Shown here one piece after another: positions 54,930 through 62,345 of a stretch of DNA of 64,000 nt; within the stretch, counting starts at the first letter, position 1; every line of letters begins with the position of its first letter. This DNA is from Flavobacteriales bacterium UBA4466 (GTDB lineage: Bacteria > Bacteroidota > Bacteroidia > Flavobacteriales_D > Crocinitomicaceae), in NCBI GenBank assembly GCA_905182335.1, contig CAJJBE010000002.1:349501-413500 (forward strand). Direction: 5' to 3'. The notes beneath the pieces were generated by a model. The model searched no databases. It was not told the DNA's origin and worked only from the letters and a program-made list of their open reading frames with translations. The position numbers and the translations under genes are program-made.

Positions 54930-55006
54930 TCAATTTATTGGTGATTATCTATGAGTGATTTTGTTCTTTTATTCGTGAGTTATTAACAAAATGTTAGCTA
55001 CTTCTC

Positions 55007-56038
55007 CTATATTTCATCATTAGCATCAAGCATAGAAGGGAAATAGATGTGTCCTAAGAATAGCGGATTGAAAACAAAATATTGACATTTCACAACTTCA
55101 CCATTTGGTAGTTCTGCCCAAAAACGATCTTTGTCAATGTCTCTGTATTCTACTTTACCTTGAGGAGTATACTCACTCTGCTTAATTCTAAAGCATTTTA
55201 ATTTTGTTAAGTCACCATTTGTCTCAGTTAATGATAATATGCAGAAAGGTATAGTCATCTTCATACTATCTATCTGCTTCTTAGATAGCTCGTAATTAGC
55301 AATGTCATAATGAATTTTTTTATAGTTGTTAAGGTATCTAAATATCATACTCGTGTCAACAGATATGAGAGGTTTTCCTTGTTGAAAAACACTCATGTTG
55401 AACCCGTTTTTTTTAACTGTAAAACTCCGTTCAGGCTCATCGTAGAATGTTAAATCTACTTCCTTTATTTTGTGTGATTGCACAGCAAAAATGTTTGTGC
55501 AGAACCATTTTTTAGGGTCAGCAAAAAAGCGTGGTTCAATAATACCATTAACCCCCTTGAGCTTCATTATTACGGGATTGTCACTTTTTCCATATTCCTT
55601 AGAGTTCAACAGCATGATTTGACCGTGATGGTCGGGTGCACTTGGACCCATATACCAAGACTTAAGCCATTCTCCGTCTCCATAGATGTCAACTTTTTTA
55701 TGCTGACTAGACATTAGTTTTTTGTATTTATCGTGAGATTCTTCAGGAAGATAACCTTTAAACTCTATTGTTCTGAATGCATTAAGAATGAATTCAACAC
55801 TTGTTTGTTGAATACAGCCACCATCTTTATCTGTCCAGCTTTCTACGCCGCGTATAATTTCAAATGTTCTACCAAAAGCATCATGTATAATAACTTTATC
55901 AATTTCATCTGTCTCTTTAATGGCAAAATCAATAAGTTCTGAATCTGATTTACCTTTATTCGTATTCAGTTGAATAACATAATATGAAAGTCCAGAAACA
56001 ACAGCTAATGCAAGTATGAGTGCAATTATATTTTTCAT
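55007..56038 (-). CDS. DUF4340-like membrane-anchored protein in the gldFG operon
   Basis: A 343-residue protein with an N-terminal hydrophobic segment (IIALILALAVVSGLSYYVI) and an extracytoplasmic domain: IDKVIIHDAFGRTFEIIRG, ESWTDKDGGCIQQTSVEFIL and KKVDIYGDGEWLKSWYMG. The layout is like DUF4340 proteins, which often sit next to GldG-type ABC components in gliding operons. It starts 6 bp after the gldG stop, so it is cotranscribed with gldF and gldG. Two cysteines near residues 74 and 183 are exposed. A contribution to the gliding ABC system is inferred from linkage. Confidence 0.8.
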   Translation of the reverse strand: MKNIIALILALAVVSGLSYYVIQLNTNKGKSDSELIDFAIKETDEIDKVIIHDAFGRTFEIIRGVESWTDKDGGCIQQTSVEFILNAFRTIEFKGYLPEESHDKYKKLMSSQHKKVDIYGDGEWLKSWYMGPSAPDHHGQIMLLNSKEYGKSDNPVIMKLKGVNGIIEPRFFADPKKWFCTNIFAVQSHKIKEVDLTFYDEPERSFTVKKNGFNMSVFQQGKPLISVDTSMIFRYLNNYKKIHYDIANYELSKKQIDSMKMTIPFCILSLTETNGDLTKLKCFRIKQSEYTPQGKVEYRDIDKDRFWAELPNGEVVKCQYFVFNPLFLGHIYFPSMLDANDEI

Positions 56039-56044
56039 AATAAC

Positions 56045-57832
56045 TTATTTAGTATACTTTCTGCTTCGGATAAATCCAAAGAAAAAAGCGAGTGAGATAA
56101 TGATTCCAATCGGCAATACAATATTTAATGTTTTGTAATAATTAGCACTCGCTTTAATTTCTTCCGAATTAATTTCGTGAATGTCAATTTGACGACTACG
56201 TATACCTAATACAGAATTGTTGTCTAACATATAATCCGTCATGTTTTGGAAGAAATCTTGATTTCCAAAAAAGTGAGAGATCTTCATATTGATTAACTCT
56301 TGACTAAATTGTAAATTATTCAATTGTTTCGGTCGGAATTGATATCCTGCTGCAAGTTTGTTTGGCATTGAGTCGTATTCATTTGCAATAAAACGACCAT
56401 TCCCTACAAGTAACACTTTTCCTTCCTTACTACTTGATTCAAGTGTTTTTGTCGCTGGGTTTTTCGCATAGGCATCGCTAATGCGATTGCGGAAGTGCGA
56501 TTTAAACATTCCCTCTGCTAATCCAGCTAAACATTTTTTATTTGTCTCGCTGTCAGGGTTTGAAACTAATTTCGGATCCTTTCCGTAATTTAAAGGCAAT
56601 GATAAACTAACCATAGGTGCTAATCCCGTTACCGTTGAGTTGGTGCTTGAAGTAAGAATTGGGGTTAATTTAATCTTTGGGTCTTGGTTTACAAATTGAA
56701 TCTCACTTGTATATTCAAGGTTTACAGGGTCAACATTTCTCCCTATTGGGTGTGCTGTAGTTGATGCCATGACGTTGAAGAACCATGGAATCATGGACTG
56801 TTTTGCTAAGGGAACCTGTTTAGGTAAACAGCGTATGTCCATGATGTAATTATCATTAATTTTCAATCCATAATCGAAGAGCATATCATCTATACGAATA
56901 TCTGGATATCGAGTTGTATGTACTGTGCCTGTTGATTCTAAGGTGTCAGTATTTATTTTTAACTGATCTAAGAAGCACATTAATCTACCTCCACGCATTA
57001 CAAATTGGTCAATAAGAAAAAGATCCCTGTCATTAAAGCGTGATCTTGGTTGGGCAATAATTAACCCATCTAGATTATCTAGGGCATGAACTGAATCGTT
57101 AATTGTTACATCAGCTATATTGAAGTAGGGAGAAATTAAGGCTCTAACACGTTGTGTTTGCGGCCAAGTTAATTCACCATGCCCATGTAAGAATCCTATT
57201 CGTGGTTTTGTATCTTGTGTTGCCCTTCGAAGTGCACTAACTAAGATGTATTCAAGATTATTAATCGAATTTTGAATAATACTAGACATATTGTCTAATT
57301 GATATGGCTGACGAGTATTGGAACCTGGTAATAGCTGAACACTTTGCACTGTTGACCCCCCATATTCAATAATTGCACCTGGCCAAAGCATCATTTTACT
57401 TTGAGAGCCATCTTTCATATAAACCAAATCCATAGGAAGAATACCTTTTCCTTCGGCAAAGATGTTTTGAAATAATTCTTGTTGCTCTTTTTCAGTTCCT
57501 ACATTTGGATTTATGAACTGGTATTCAATTCTATTTCCAGTGAATTGCTTAAACTCTTGTAGCTTGTCTTCAACCGCATTACGAAAATGCTTAATATTCG
57601 CAGGAAGGTTACCATCTAAATAAATCTTCAGGTTTACTCTACTTTTGAAATTATCCGTTTGCTCTAAGAATGATACTGTTCCATTATCTAATGAATAACG
57701 TTGATCTTCAGTCATATCATAACGCTTATAGATAAAAGAAGAAATGATATTGATTAAAATAACAGCAACGACTACAATCATTAAAAATGTCCAGTTATAT
57801 AGTCCTTTGATAAGTTTTTTGCTTTCTGACAT
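56045..57832 (-). CDS. gldG: Gliding motility ABC transporter substrate-binding protein GldG
   Basis: Part of the GldA-GldF-GldG ABC transporter linked to gliding in Flavobacterium johnsoniae. The 595-residue protein has an N-terminal transmembrane helix (FLMIVVVAVILINIISSFI) and a C-terminal one (TLNIVLPIGIIISLAFFFGF), with a large extracytoplasmic domain between them. Characteristic segments are YDMTEDQRYSLDNGTVSFLEQ, GRIEYQFINPNVGTEKEQQ-like sequence, RIGFLHGHGELTWPQTQRV and FVMRGGRLMCFLDQ. It follows gldF by 2 bp. The ATPase GldA is not in the window. Confidence 0.93.
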   Translation of the reverse strand: MSESKKLIKGLYNWTFLMIVVVAVILINIISSFIYKRYDMTEDQRYSLDNGTVSFLEQTDNFKSRVNLKIYLDGNLPANIKHFRNAVEDKLQEFKQFTGNRIEYQFINPNVGTEKEQQELFQNIFAEGKGILPMDLVYMKDGSQSKMMLWPGAIIEYGGSTVQSVQLLPGSNTRQPYQLDNMSSIIQNSINNLEYILVSALRRATQDTKPRIGFLHGHGELTWPQTQRVRALISPYFNIADVTINDSVHALDNLDGLIIAQPRSRFNDRDLFLIDQFVMRGGRLMCFLDQLKINTDTLESTGTVHTTRYPDIRIDDMLFDYGLKINDNYIMDIRCLPKQVPLAKQSMIPWFFNVMASTTAHPIGRNVDPVNLEYTSEIQFVNQDPKIKLTPILTSSTNSTVTGLAPMVSLSLPLNYGKDPKLVSNPDSETNKKCLAGLAEGMFKSHFRNRISDAYAKNPATKTLESSSKEGKVLLVGNGRFIANEYDSMPNKLAAGYQFRPKQLNNLQFSQELINMKISHFFGNQDFFQNMTDYMLDNNSVLGIRSRQIDIHEINSEEIKASANYYKTLNIVLPIGIIISLAFFFGFIRSRKYTK

Positions 57833-57834
57833 GT

Positions 57835-58575
57835 CTATTTCTTTAGTGATTTAATTACTGTCAAAGCGCCATAAATGAATATGAAAATCAATGATATAAA
57901 ATAGATAATATTCTTCGTGTCTATAACTCCGCGTTTAATTCCTTCGTAATGAAATGTCATTCCAAAATATTGAACGATAGTATCAAAACTTCCCATTAGA
58001 TTATAAGATCCTAAAAGTGCAAGTCCGCCAATATCTGGCATGAAAATCCAGCAAAAGAAAAGTGCTAAAATAAAAGCAACTATTTGGCTACTTGTTAGAG
58101 CAGAGGTAAATATTCCTATTGCAACAAACGATGATCCCAATAGAATTAAGCCGATATATGATGTTATTGTCGCTCCATGATCAAATGTATTCGGGTCTAA
58201 GGACAATTGAACCATTGAGTAGTAGTACACCATTGTTGGTAAAATTGCTATGAGCATTAAGGTAACACTAGCGAAATATTTGGCTAAAAGTATTTTTAAA
58301 TCTGAAATTGGACGTGTAAATAGCAACTCCATTGTACCTGTTCGTCGTTCTTCAGCAATAGACCGCATTGTAATTGCTGGGATTAAAATTAGAAAGATAA
58401 TTGGTGATGAGTTAAAGAATGGAATAAGGTCTGCTTCCGTTCCTTCCATTAGATTAGCTTCAGTTGAAGCTATCCAATGCATAATCCCAGAAGCGATCAA
58501 ATAAATCAAGATAAAGACATATCCGATGATTGAACTTAAGAAGCTTCTAATTTCTTTGAAGTATAATGCTCTCAT
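57835..58575 (-). CDS. gldF: Gliding motility ABC transporter permease GldF
   Basis: Membrane component of the gliding-associated ABC transporter. The 246-residue protein has six transmembrane segments and the ABC-2 pattern KEIRSFLSSIIGYVFILIYLIA, then RSIAEERRTGTMELLFTRPISDLKILLAKYFASV. It is immediately followed by gldG (2 bp), so the transporter is read as one unit. Confidence 0.93.
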   Translation of the reverse strand: MRALYFKEIRSFLSSIIGYVFILIYLIASGIMHWIASTEANLMEGTEADLIPFFNSSPIIFLILIPAITMRSIAEERRTGTMELLFTRPISDLKILLAKYFASVTLMLIAILPTMVYYYSMVQLSLDPNTFDHGATITSYIGLILLGSSFVAIGIFTSALTSSQIVAFILALFFCWIFMPDIGGLALLGSYNLMGSFDTIVQYFGMTFHYEGIKRGVIDTKNIIYFISLIFIFIYGALTVIKSLKK

Positions 58576-58714
58576 TCCTTTGTTTGATTATTAATATTCA
58601 AAAGTAAGATTTCTTATCCGAATGTTCAACGTTAAATGACCAAGTGGTTAAATCATTTATTAAGATGCGATTGTTCATTAGCAATGATAATAGTAATGAA
58701 GGTGTTACGGTGTG

Positions 58715-59020
58715 TTATTCCACTTCAAAACCGTTGAAGTATGCATTTACACTCCAGGCTTCAGGCTTGTTATTGAACCAAGGTTTTATTTTCGGCCATA
58801 TTTCTATAAATTCTTCTGATTCACGGTAATTATCTAATTTTTCTTGTGACTCCCAATGACTATATGTAATTACGACACAAGGGTTGTGAATGTCCTGATA
58901 TAATTTCATTGCGTAGCATCCCGGGAATTTATTAACGACATTTTTAATCGTGTCAAAAAATGATAAAAATTCAAGAATTTTGCCCTCTTGAAATTCTAGT
59001 TTGACTATTCGTGTGATCAT
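58715..59020 (-). CDS. Antibiotic biosynthesis monooxygenase (ABM)-domain protein
   Basis: A 101-residue ferredoxin-like ABM protein with MITRIVKLEFQEGKILEFLSFF, CVVITYSHWESQEKLDNYRES and WPKIKPWFNNKPEAWSV. Family members include quinol monooxygenases, haem-degrading enzymes and proteins with no known role. The gene starts within the stop of the upstream SAM hydrolase gene (4-bp overlap), so they are translationally coupled. The substrate is unknown. Confidence 0.85.
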   Translation of the reverse strand: MITRIVKLEFQEGKILEFLSFFDTIKNVVNKFPGCYAMKLYQDIHNPCVVITYSHWESQEKLDNYRESEEFIEIWPKIKPWFNNKPEAWSVNAYFNGFEVE

Positions 59021-59877
59021 GTGAAGAATGAATCTAAAGTTTGTCGAGATCCTTGTGGTGTGAACTCTATACGGATCATATCGTGAACATGTAATCCGAA
59101 TAATTGTTGGGCACCACCAGTACTTCTATTTGCACCGCGATTAATAGCTATTTCTAAATAGCCATTTTCATTAAATAAAGCTACTTTCTCACCTTGTGGT
59201 ACTTCGTTATATGAACTTGAGATCTCATCGATATAATAATCTTTTTTCTTAAAATAGATAATGAATGAAGTATCTACTCCGAAACGCTCAAAGAATGACT
59301 TATGGATGTTAGTCATAGCATTTCCATAGTTGTCAATATGAAGAATATACCCTTTAATCAGGTTTGTTTCCATAATTGCCATTGGGGTGAAGGCTTTTTT
59401 AAAGCCTTCAAACGGTGAGGCGATTGTTTCAATTTTATCTCCCTTCAATAAAAGCAGTCCTGCAGTTAACAGTAAGTTCTTTGTGGGGAATTGAAATAAG
59501 TTAGGATTCGATAGTACACTATCAATACGCCAAAAAGACTCGGGAGATTCTTCTTTTAGGAACGAACCAAAAAAACCATTGTCATTTGAGATGAAATATT
59601 GCTTATTATAAACTAAGATAGAAGGGAAACTTCCGTCTGTTCCACCAAAATTAACTATTGGCTCACTATCTACCCCAATAATATGAACAGTATCATTTGG
59701 AAAGTCTTTATAGCATGAGCTTAATAAGTAAGCGGCTTCTGAAATATCAAATGGTCTTACGGCATGCGAAACATCAACGATATGTACATCTTGCATAGAT
59801 TTAAGGATAGTACCCTTGAGCGAAGCCACATAGTGGTCGTTCAATCCCATATCAGTTGTTAATGTTATTATTCCCAT
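59017..59877 (-). CDS. SAM hydroxide adenosyltransferase (SAM hydrolase, DUF62)
   Basis: Cleaves S-adenosylmethionine to adenosine and methionine using hydroxide. The 286-residue protein has TLTTDMGLNDHYVASLKGTI, VDVSHAVRPFDISEAAYLL, AVFHIIG-like core sequence in NDTVHIIGVDSEP, and the active-site FISNDNGFF. Unlike fluorinases it lacks an obvious halide loop. The role in the cell is probably SAM homeostasis. It is coupled with the ABM gene and shares a strand with the gld operon 140 bp further on. Confidence 0.9.
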   Translation of the reverse strand: MGIITLTTDMGLNDHYVASLKGTILKSMQDVHIVDVSHAVRPFDISEAAYLLSSCYKDFPNDTVHIIGVDSEPIVNFGGTDGSFPSILVYNKQYFISNDNGFFGSFLKEESPESFWRIDSVLSNPNLFQFPTKNLLLTAGLLLLKGDKIETIASPFEGFKKAFTPMAIMETNLIKGYILHIDNYGNAMTNIHKSFFERFGVDTSFIIYFKKKDYYIDEISSSYNEVPQGEKVALFNENGYLEIAINRGANRSTGGAQQLFGLHVHDMIRIEFTPQGSRQTLDSFFT

Positions 59878-60012
59878 TGTGAATAAAATGAGTAGCGTAG
59901 CGGCTAATTAATTTATAAATTTGATTCAAAAATAAGAAAAAGCTTTACTTTATAATGAACCATCTACGTAAAAGGATGACGAGTTCAATGTTGAAAAATA
60001 TAAAAACACTTA

Positions 60013-60993
60013 TTGTTGGAAAGAAAAATAGAAATTAAAGGGATAAACCCATTGGAATTGTTCGGAGTGAATAATACAAAATTGAAGCATATTAAAACTT
60101 ACTTTCCTAAGCTTAAGGTTATTTCACGAGGTAACATTGTTAGTATTACTGGGGATGAAGAAGTAATGGATCAATTTGAGGCCAAATTTGATTTATTGGT
60201 GCGCCATTTTCACAAATTCAATACTTTGACAGATCGTAACATTGAAAACCTCATGCAAGAGGATGGCGCTAAATTATTGGCGACGGAAAAAACTTTGGGT
60301 GTTATCGTTCATGGAAATCATGGAGCGAAAATAACTGCAAGAACAATCAATCAACGTAATTTGGTTGAACTCGTTGATAAGAATGATATGGTCTTTGCTG
60401 TTGGTCCTGCAGGTACAGGGAAAACATATACGGCAGTTGCTTTAGCTGTTCGCGCATTAAAAGCGAAAGAGGTAAAACGTATTATCTTAACTCGCCCTGC
60501 GGTTGAGGCCGGAGAGAGTTTAGGTTTCCTTCCAGGAGATCTAAAAGAGAAGTTAGATCCTTATCTAATGCCATTGTATGATGCTTTACGTGATATGATA
60601 CCCGCCGAGAAATTAGCATATATGATAGAGTTTGGTGTTATTGAAATTGCACCTTTGGCATTTATGAGAGGACGAACGTTGGATAAGGCGTTTGTAATTC
60701 TTGATGAAGCTCAGAACACTACTACAATGCAGATGAAGATGTTCTTGACACGGATGGGGATGACGGCTAAATTTGTCGTTACTGGAGACATGTCACAAGT
60801 TGATTTGCCGCGGAGGCAGAAGTCAGGATTGGTATTTGCATTAGATGCGCTTGAAAAGGTTGAAGGAATAGGAGTTATTCGAATGGGTTCTGTCGATGTG
60901 ATGCGTCACGGTTTAGTGAAAAAAATTATTACCGCATTCGACTCTGCTGAAGAGCAAAATACAACTGGCTTCAAAAATGAAGGTGAGAAGTAG
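60013..60993 (+). CDS. phoH: PhoH family ATPase
   Basis: A 326-residue protein with a KH-like N-terminal part and a P-loop ATPase domain: GPAGTGKTYTAVALAVRAL, LTRPAVEAGESLGFLPGDLKEKLDPYLMPLYDAL, and VILDEAQNTTTMQMKMFLTRMG with GDMSQVDLP. Homologues act in RNA metabolism, and in Bacteroidota the gene often precedes purC as here. No ATG fits the N-terminus: the first codons are TTG TTG GAA, and an in-frame TAA lies 12 bp upstream, so a TTG start at 60013 or 60016 is used. Confidence 0.92.
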   Translation: MLERKIEIKGINPLELFGVNNTKLKHIKTYFPKLKVISRGNIVSITGDEEVMDQFEAKFDLLVRHFHKFNTLTDRNIENLMQEDGAKLLATEKTLGVIVHGNHGAKITARTINQRNLVELVDKNDMVFAVGPAGTGKTYTAVALAVRALKAKEVKRIILTRPAVEAGESLGFLPGDLKEKLDPYLMPLYDALRDMIPAEKLAYMIEFGVIEIAPLAFMRGRTLDKAFVILDEAQNTTTMQMKMFLTRMGMTAKFVVTGDMSQVDLPRRQKSGLVFALDALEKVEGIGVIRMGSVDVMRHGLVKKIITAFDSAEEQNTTGFKNEGEK

Positions 60994-61013
60994 TGTCAAT
61001 TTAAAAGATTAGC

Positions 61014-61021
61014 TATTTTTG
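61014..61021 (+). promoter_or_regulatory. -7 box (TATTTTTG) for purC
   Basis: Match to TAnnTTTG, 25 nt before the ATG, in the 53-bp gap after phoH. Confidence 0.35.
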
Positions 61022-61046
61022 CACCAAAATTAATAAGAGAAAAGCA

Positions 61047-61994
61047 ATGAGCAACGCGATTACCGATTGTAAATTTGAATTTAAAGGCCAAACAAACGAA
61101 TATAACGGAAAGGTTAGGGATGTTTATACACTTGGCAACGGATTATTAGTTATGGTGGCATCGGATAGGATTTCTGCATTCGATCATGTTTTGCCAAAGG
61201 GTATTCCGTTTAAAGGACAAGTATTAAATCAAGTTGCAACAATGTTCTTAAAGGCAACTGAAGATATTGTCCCTAATTGGTTAATAGCAACTCCAGATCC
61301 ATCTGTGGCAGTTGGAAGTGCATGTGAACCTATTCGTGTTGAAATGGTAATTCGTGGATATATGTCTGGTCATGCTGCGCGTGAGTACAAAGAAGGGAAA
61401 CGGGTTTTATGCGGAGTTCCAATGCCAGAGGGTATGAAAGAAAACGATAGATTTCCAATTCCAATTATTACGCCTGCAACGAAAGCAGATGAGGGACATG
61501 ATGAAGATATTTCACGTGAAGAAATTATAGCGCAAGGAATTGTTCCAGAAGATACCTACATAAAGTTAGAAGAATATACAAGGTCTTTATTCCAAAGAGG
61601 AACAGAAATGGCTGCAGAGCGTGGATTGATTTTAGTGGATACTAAATATGAATTCGGAATGAAGGATGGTCAAGTTATTCTTATTGATGAAATACATACG
61701 CCTGACTCCTCTCGTTATTTCTATATTGAAGGTTATAAAGAGCGCCAAGAAAATGGAGAAGCCCAAAAGCAATTATCTAAAGAGTTTGTGCGTCAGTGGT
61801 TAATTGAAAATGGCTTCCAAGGTTTAGAAGGACAAATAATGCCCGTTATGCCTGACGATTTTGTTCAAGTAGTTACAGATCGTTATATTGAATTATACGA
61901 AGTTATTACAGGTAATAAGTTTCATAAATCGGACACGTCAAACATTACAGAACGCATTCAGAAGAATTTAGACGCATACATTACAGCGTTATAA
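61047..61994 (+). CDS. purC: Phosphoribosylaminoimidazole-succinocarboxamide synthase
   Basis: Makes SAICAR in purine synthesis from CAIR and aspartate with ATP. The 315-residue protein has [26 protein letters not shown] at the N-terminus, [18 protein letters not shown] and [30 protein letters not shown]. It is the longer form typical of Bacteroidota and eukaryotes rather than the E. coli-like short form. No other pur gene is in the window. Confidence 0.95.
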   Translation: MSNAITDCKFEFKGQTNEYNGKVRDVYTLGNGLLVMVASDRISAFDHVLPKGIPFKGQVLNQVATMFLKATEDIVPNWLIATPDPSVAVGSACEPIRVEMVIRGYMSGHAAREYKEGKRVLCGVPMPEGMKENDRFPIPIITPATKADEGHDEDISREEIIAQGIVPEDTYIKLEEYTRSLFQRGTEMAAERGLILVDTKYEFGMKDGQVILIDEIHTPDSSRYFYIEGYKERQENGEAQKQLSKEFVRQWLIENGFQGLEGQIMPVMPDDFVQVVTDRYIELYEVITGNKFHKSDTSNITERIQKNLDAYITAL

Positions 61995-62345
61995 ACAAGA
62001 GAAATCTATTCTTTATTAATCTTATTATTTTGGGTTCGTGATTTCAACAATTTCAGATGCTCAAAAATTATATAATTCAACGTCGTATACCTAGTCTATA
62101 AGTTTAATGTTCTAGTTATTTTATTTGTATGTTATCTTATTGTATGCTAATCTTTTTTGATCATTTTCAATAGGGAATCTAATTGTCAATTTCACAATTT
62201 ATAAACAACTTTTTATAGCAGATATAACCGATTCTTTATTTATAATACGATTACTTTTTGTTAAAATAGGGAACTCTTGTGATGATCTGTGCCGTTATAA
62301 CTGAATATCTCATTATCTTTGTGTCACTTTTTATAGTTCTAATTT
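61995..62345 (+). promoter_or_regulatory. Intergenic region with one promoter-like box before the CcsBA gene
   Basis: The 351-bp stretch between purC and the next gene holds no coding-like frame on either strand that I can support. The only clear element is TATCTTTG at 62314-62321, a TAnnTTTG match 24 nt before the ATG at 62346. The rest is AT-rich and unremarkable. Confidence 0.35.
62314..62321 (+). promoter_or_regulatory. -7 box (TATCTTTG) for the CcsBA gene
   Basis: Match to TAnnTTTG 24 nt before the ATG at 62346. Confidence 0.35.
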
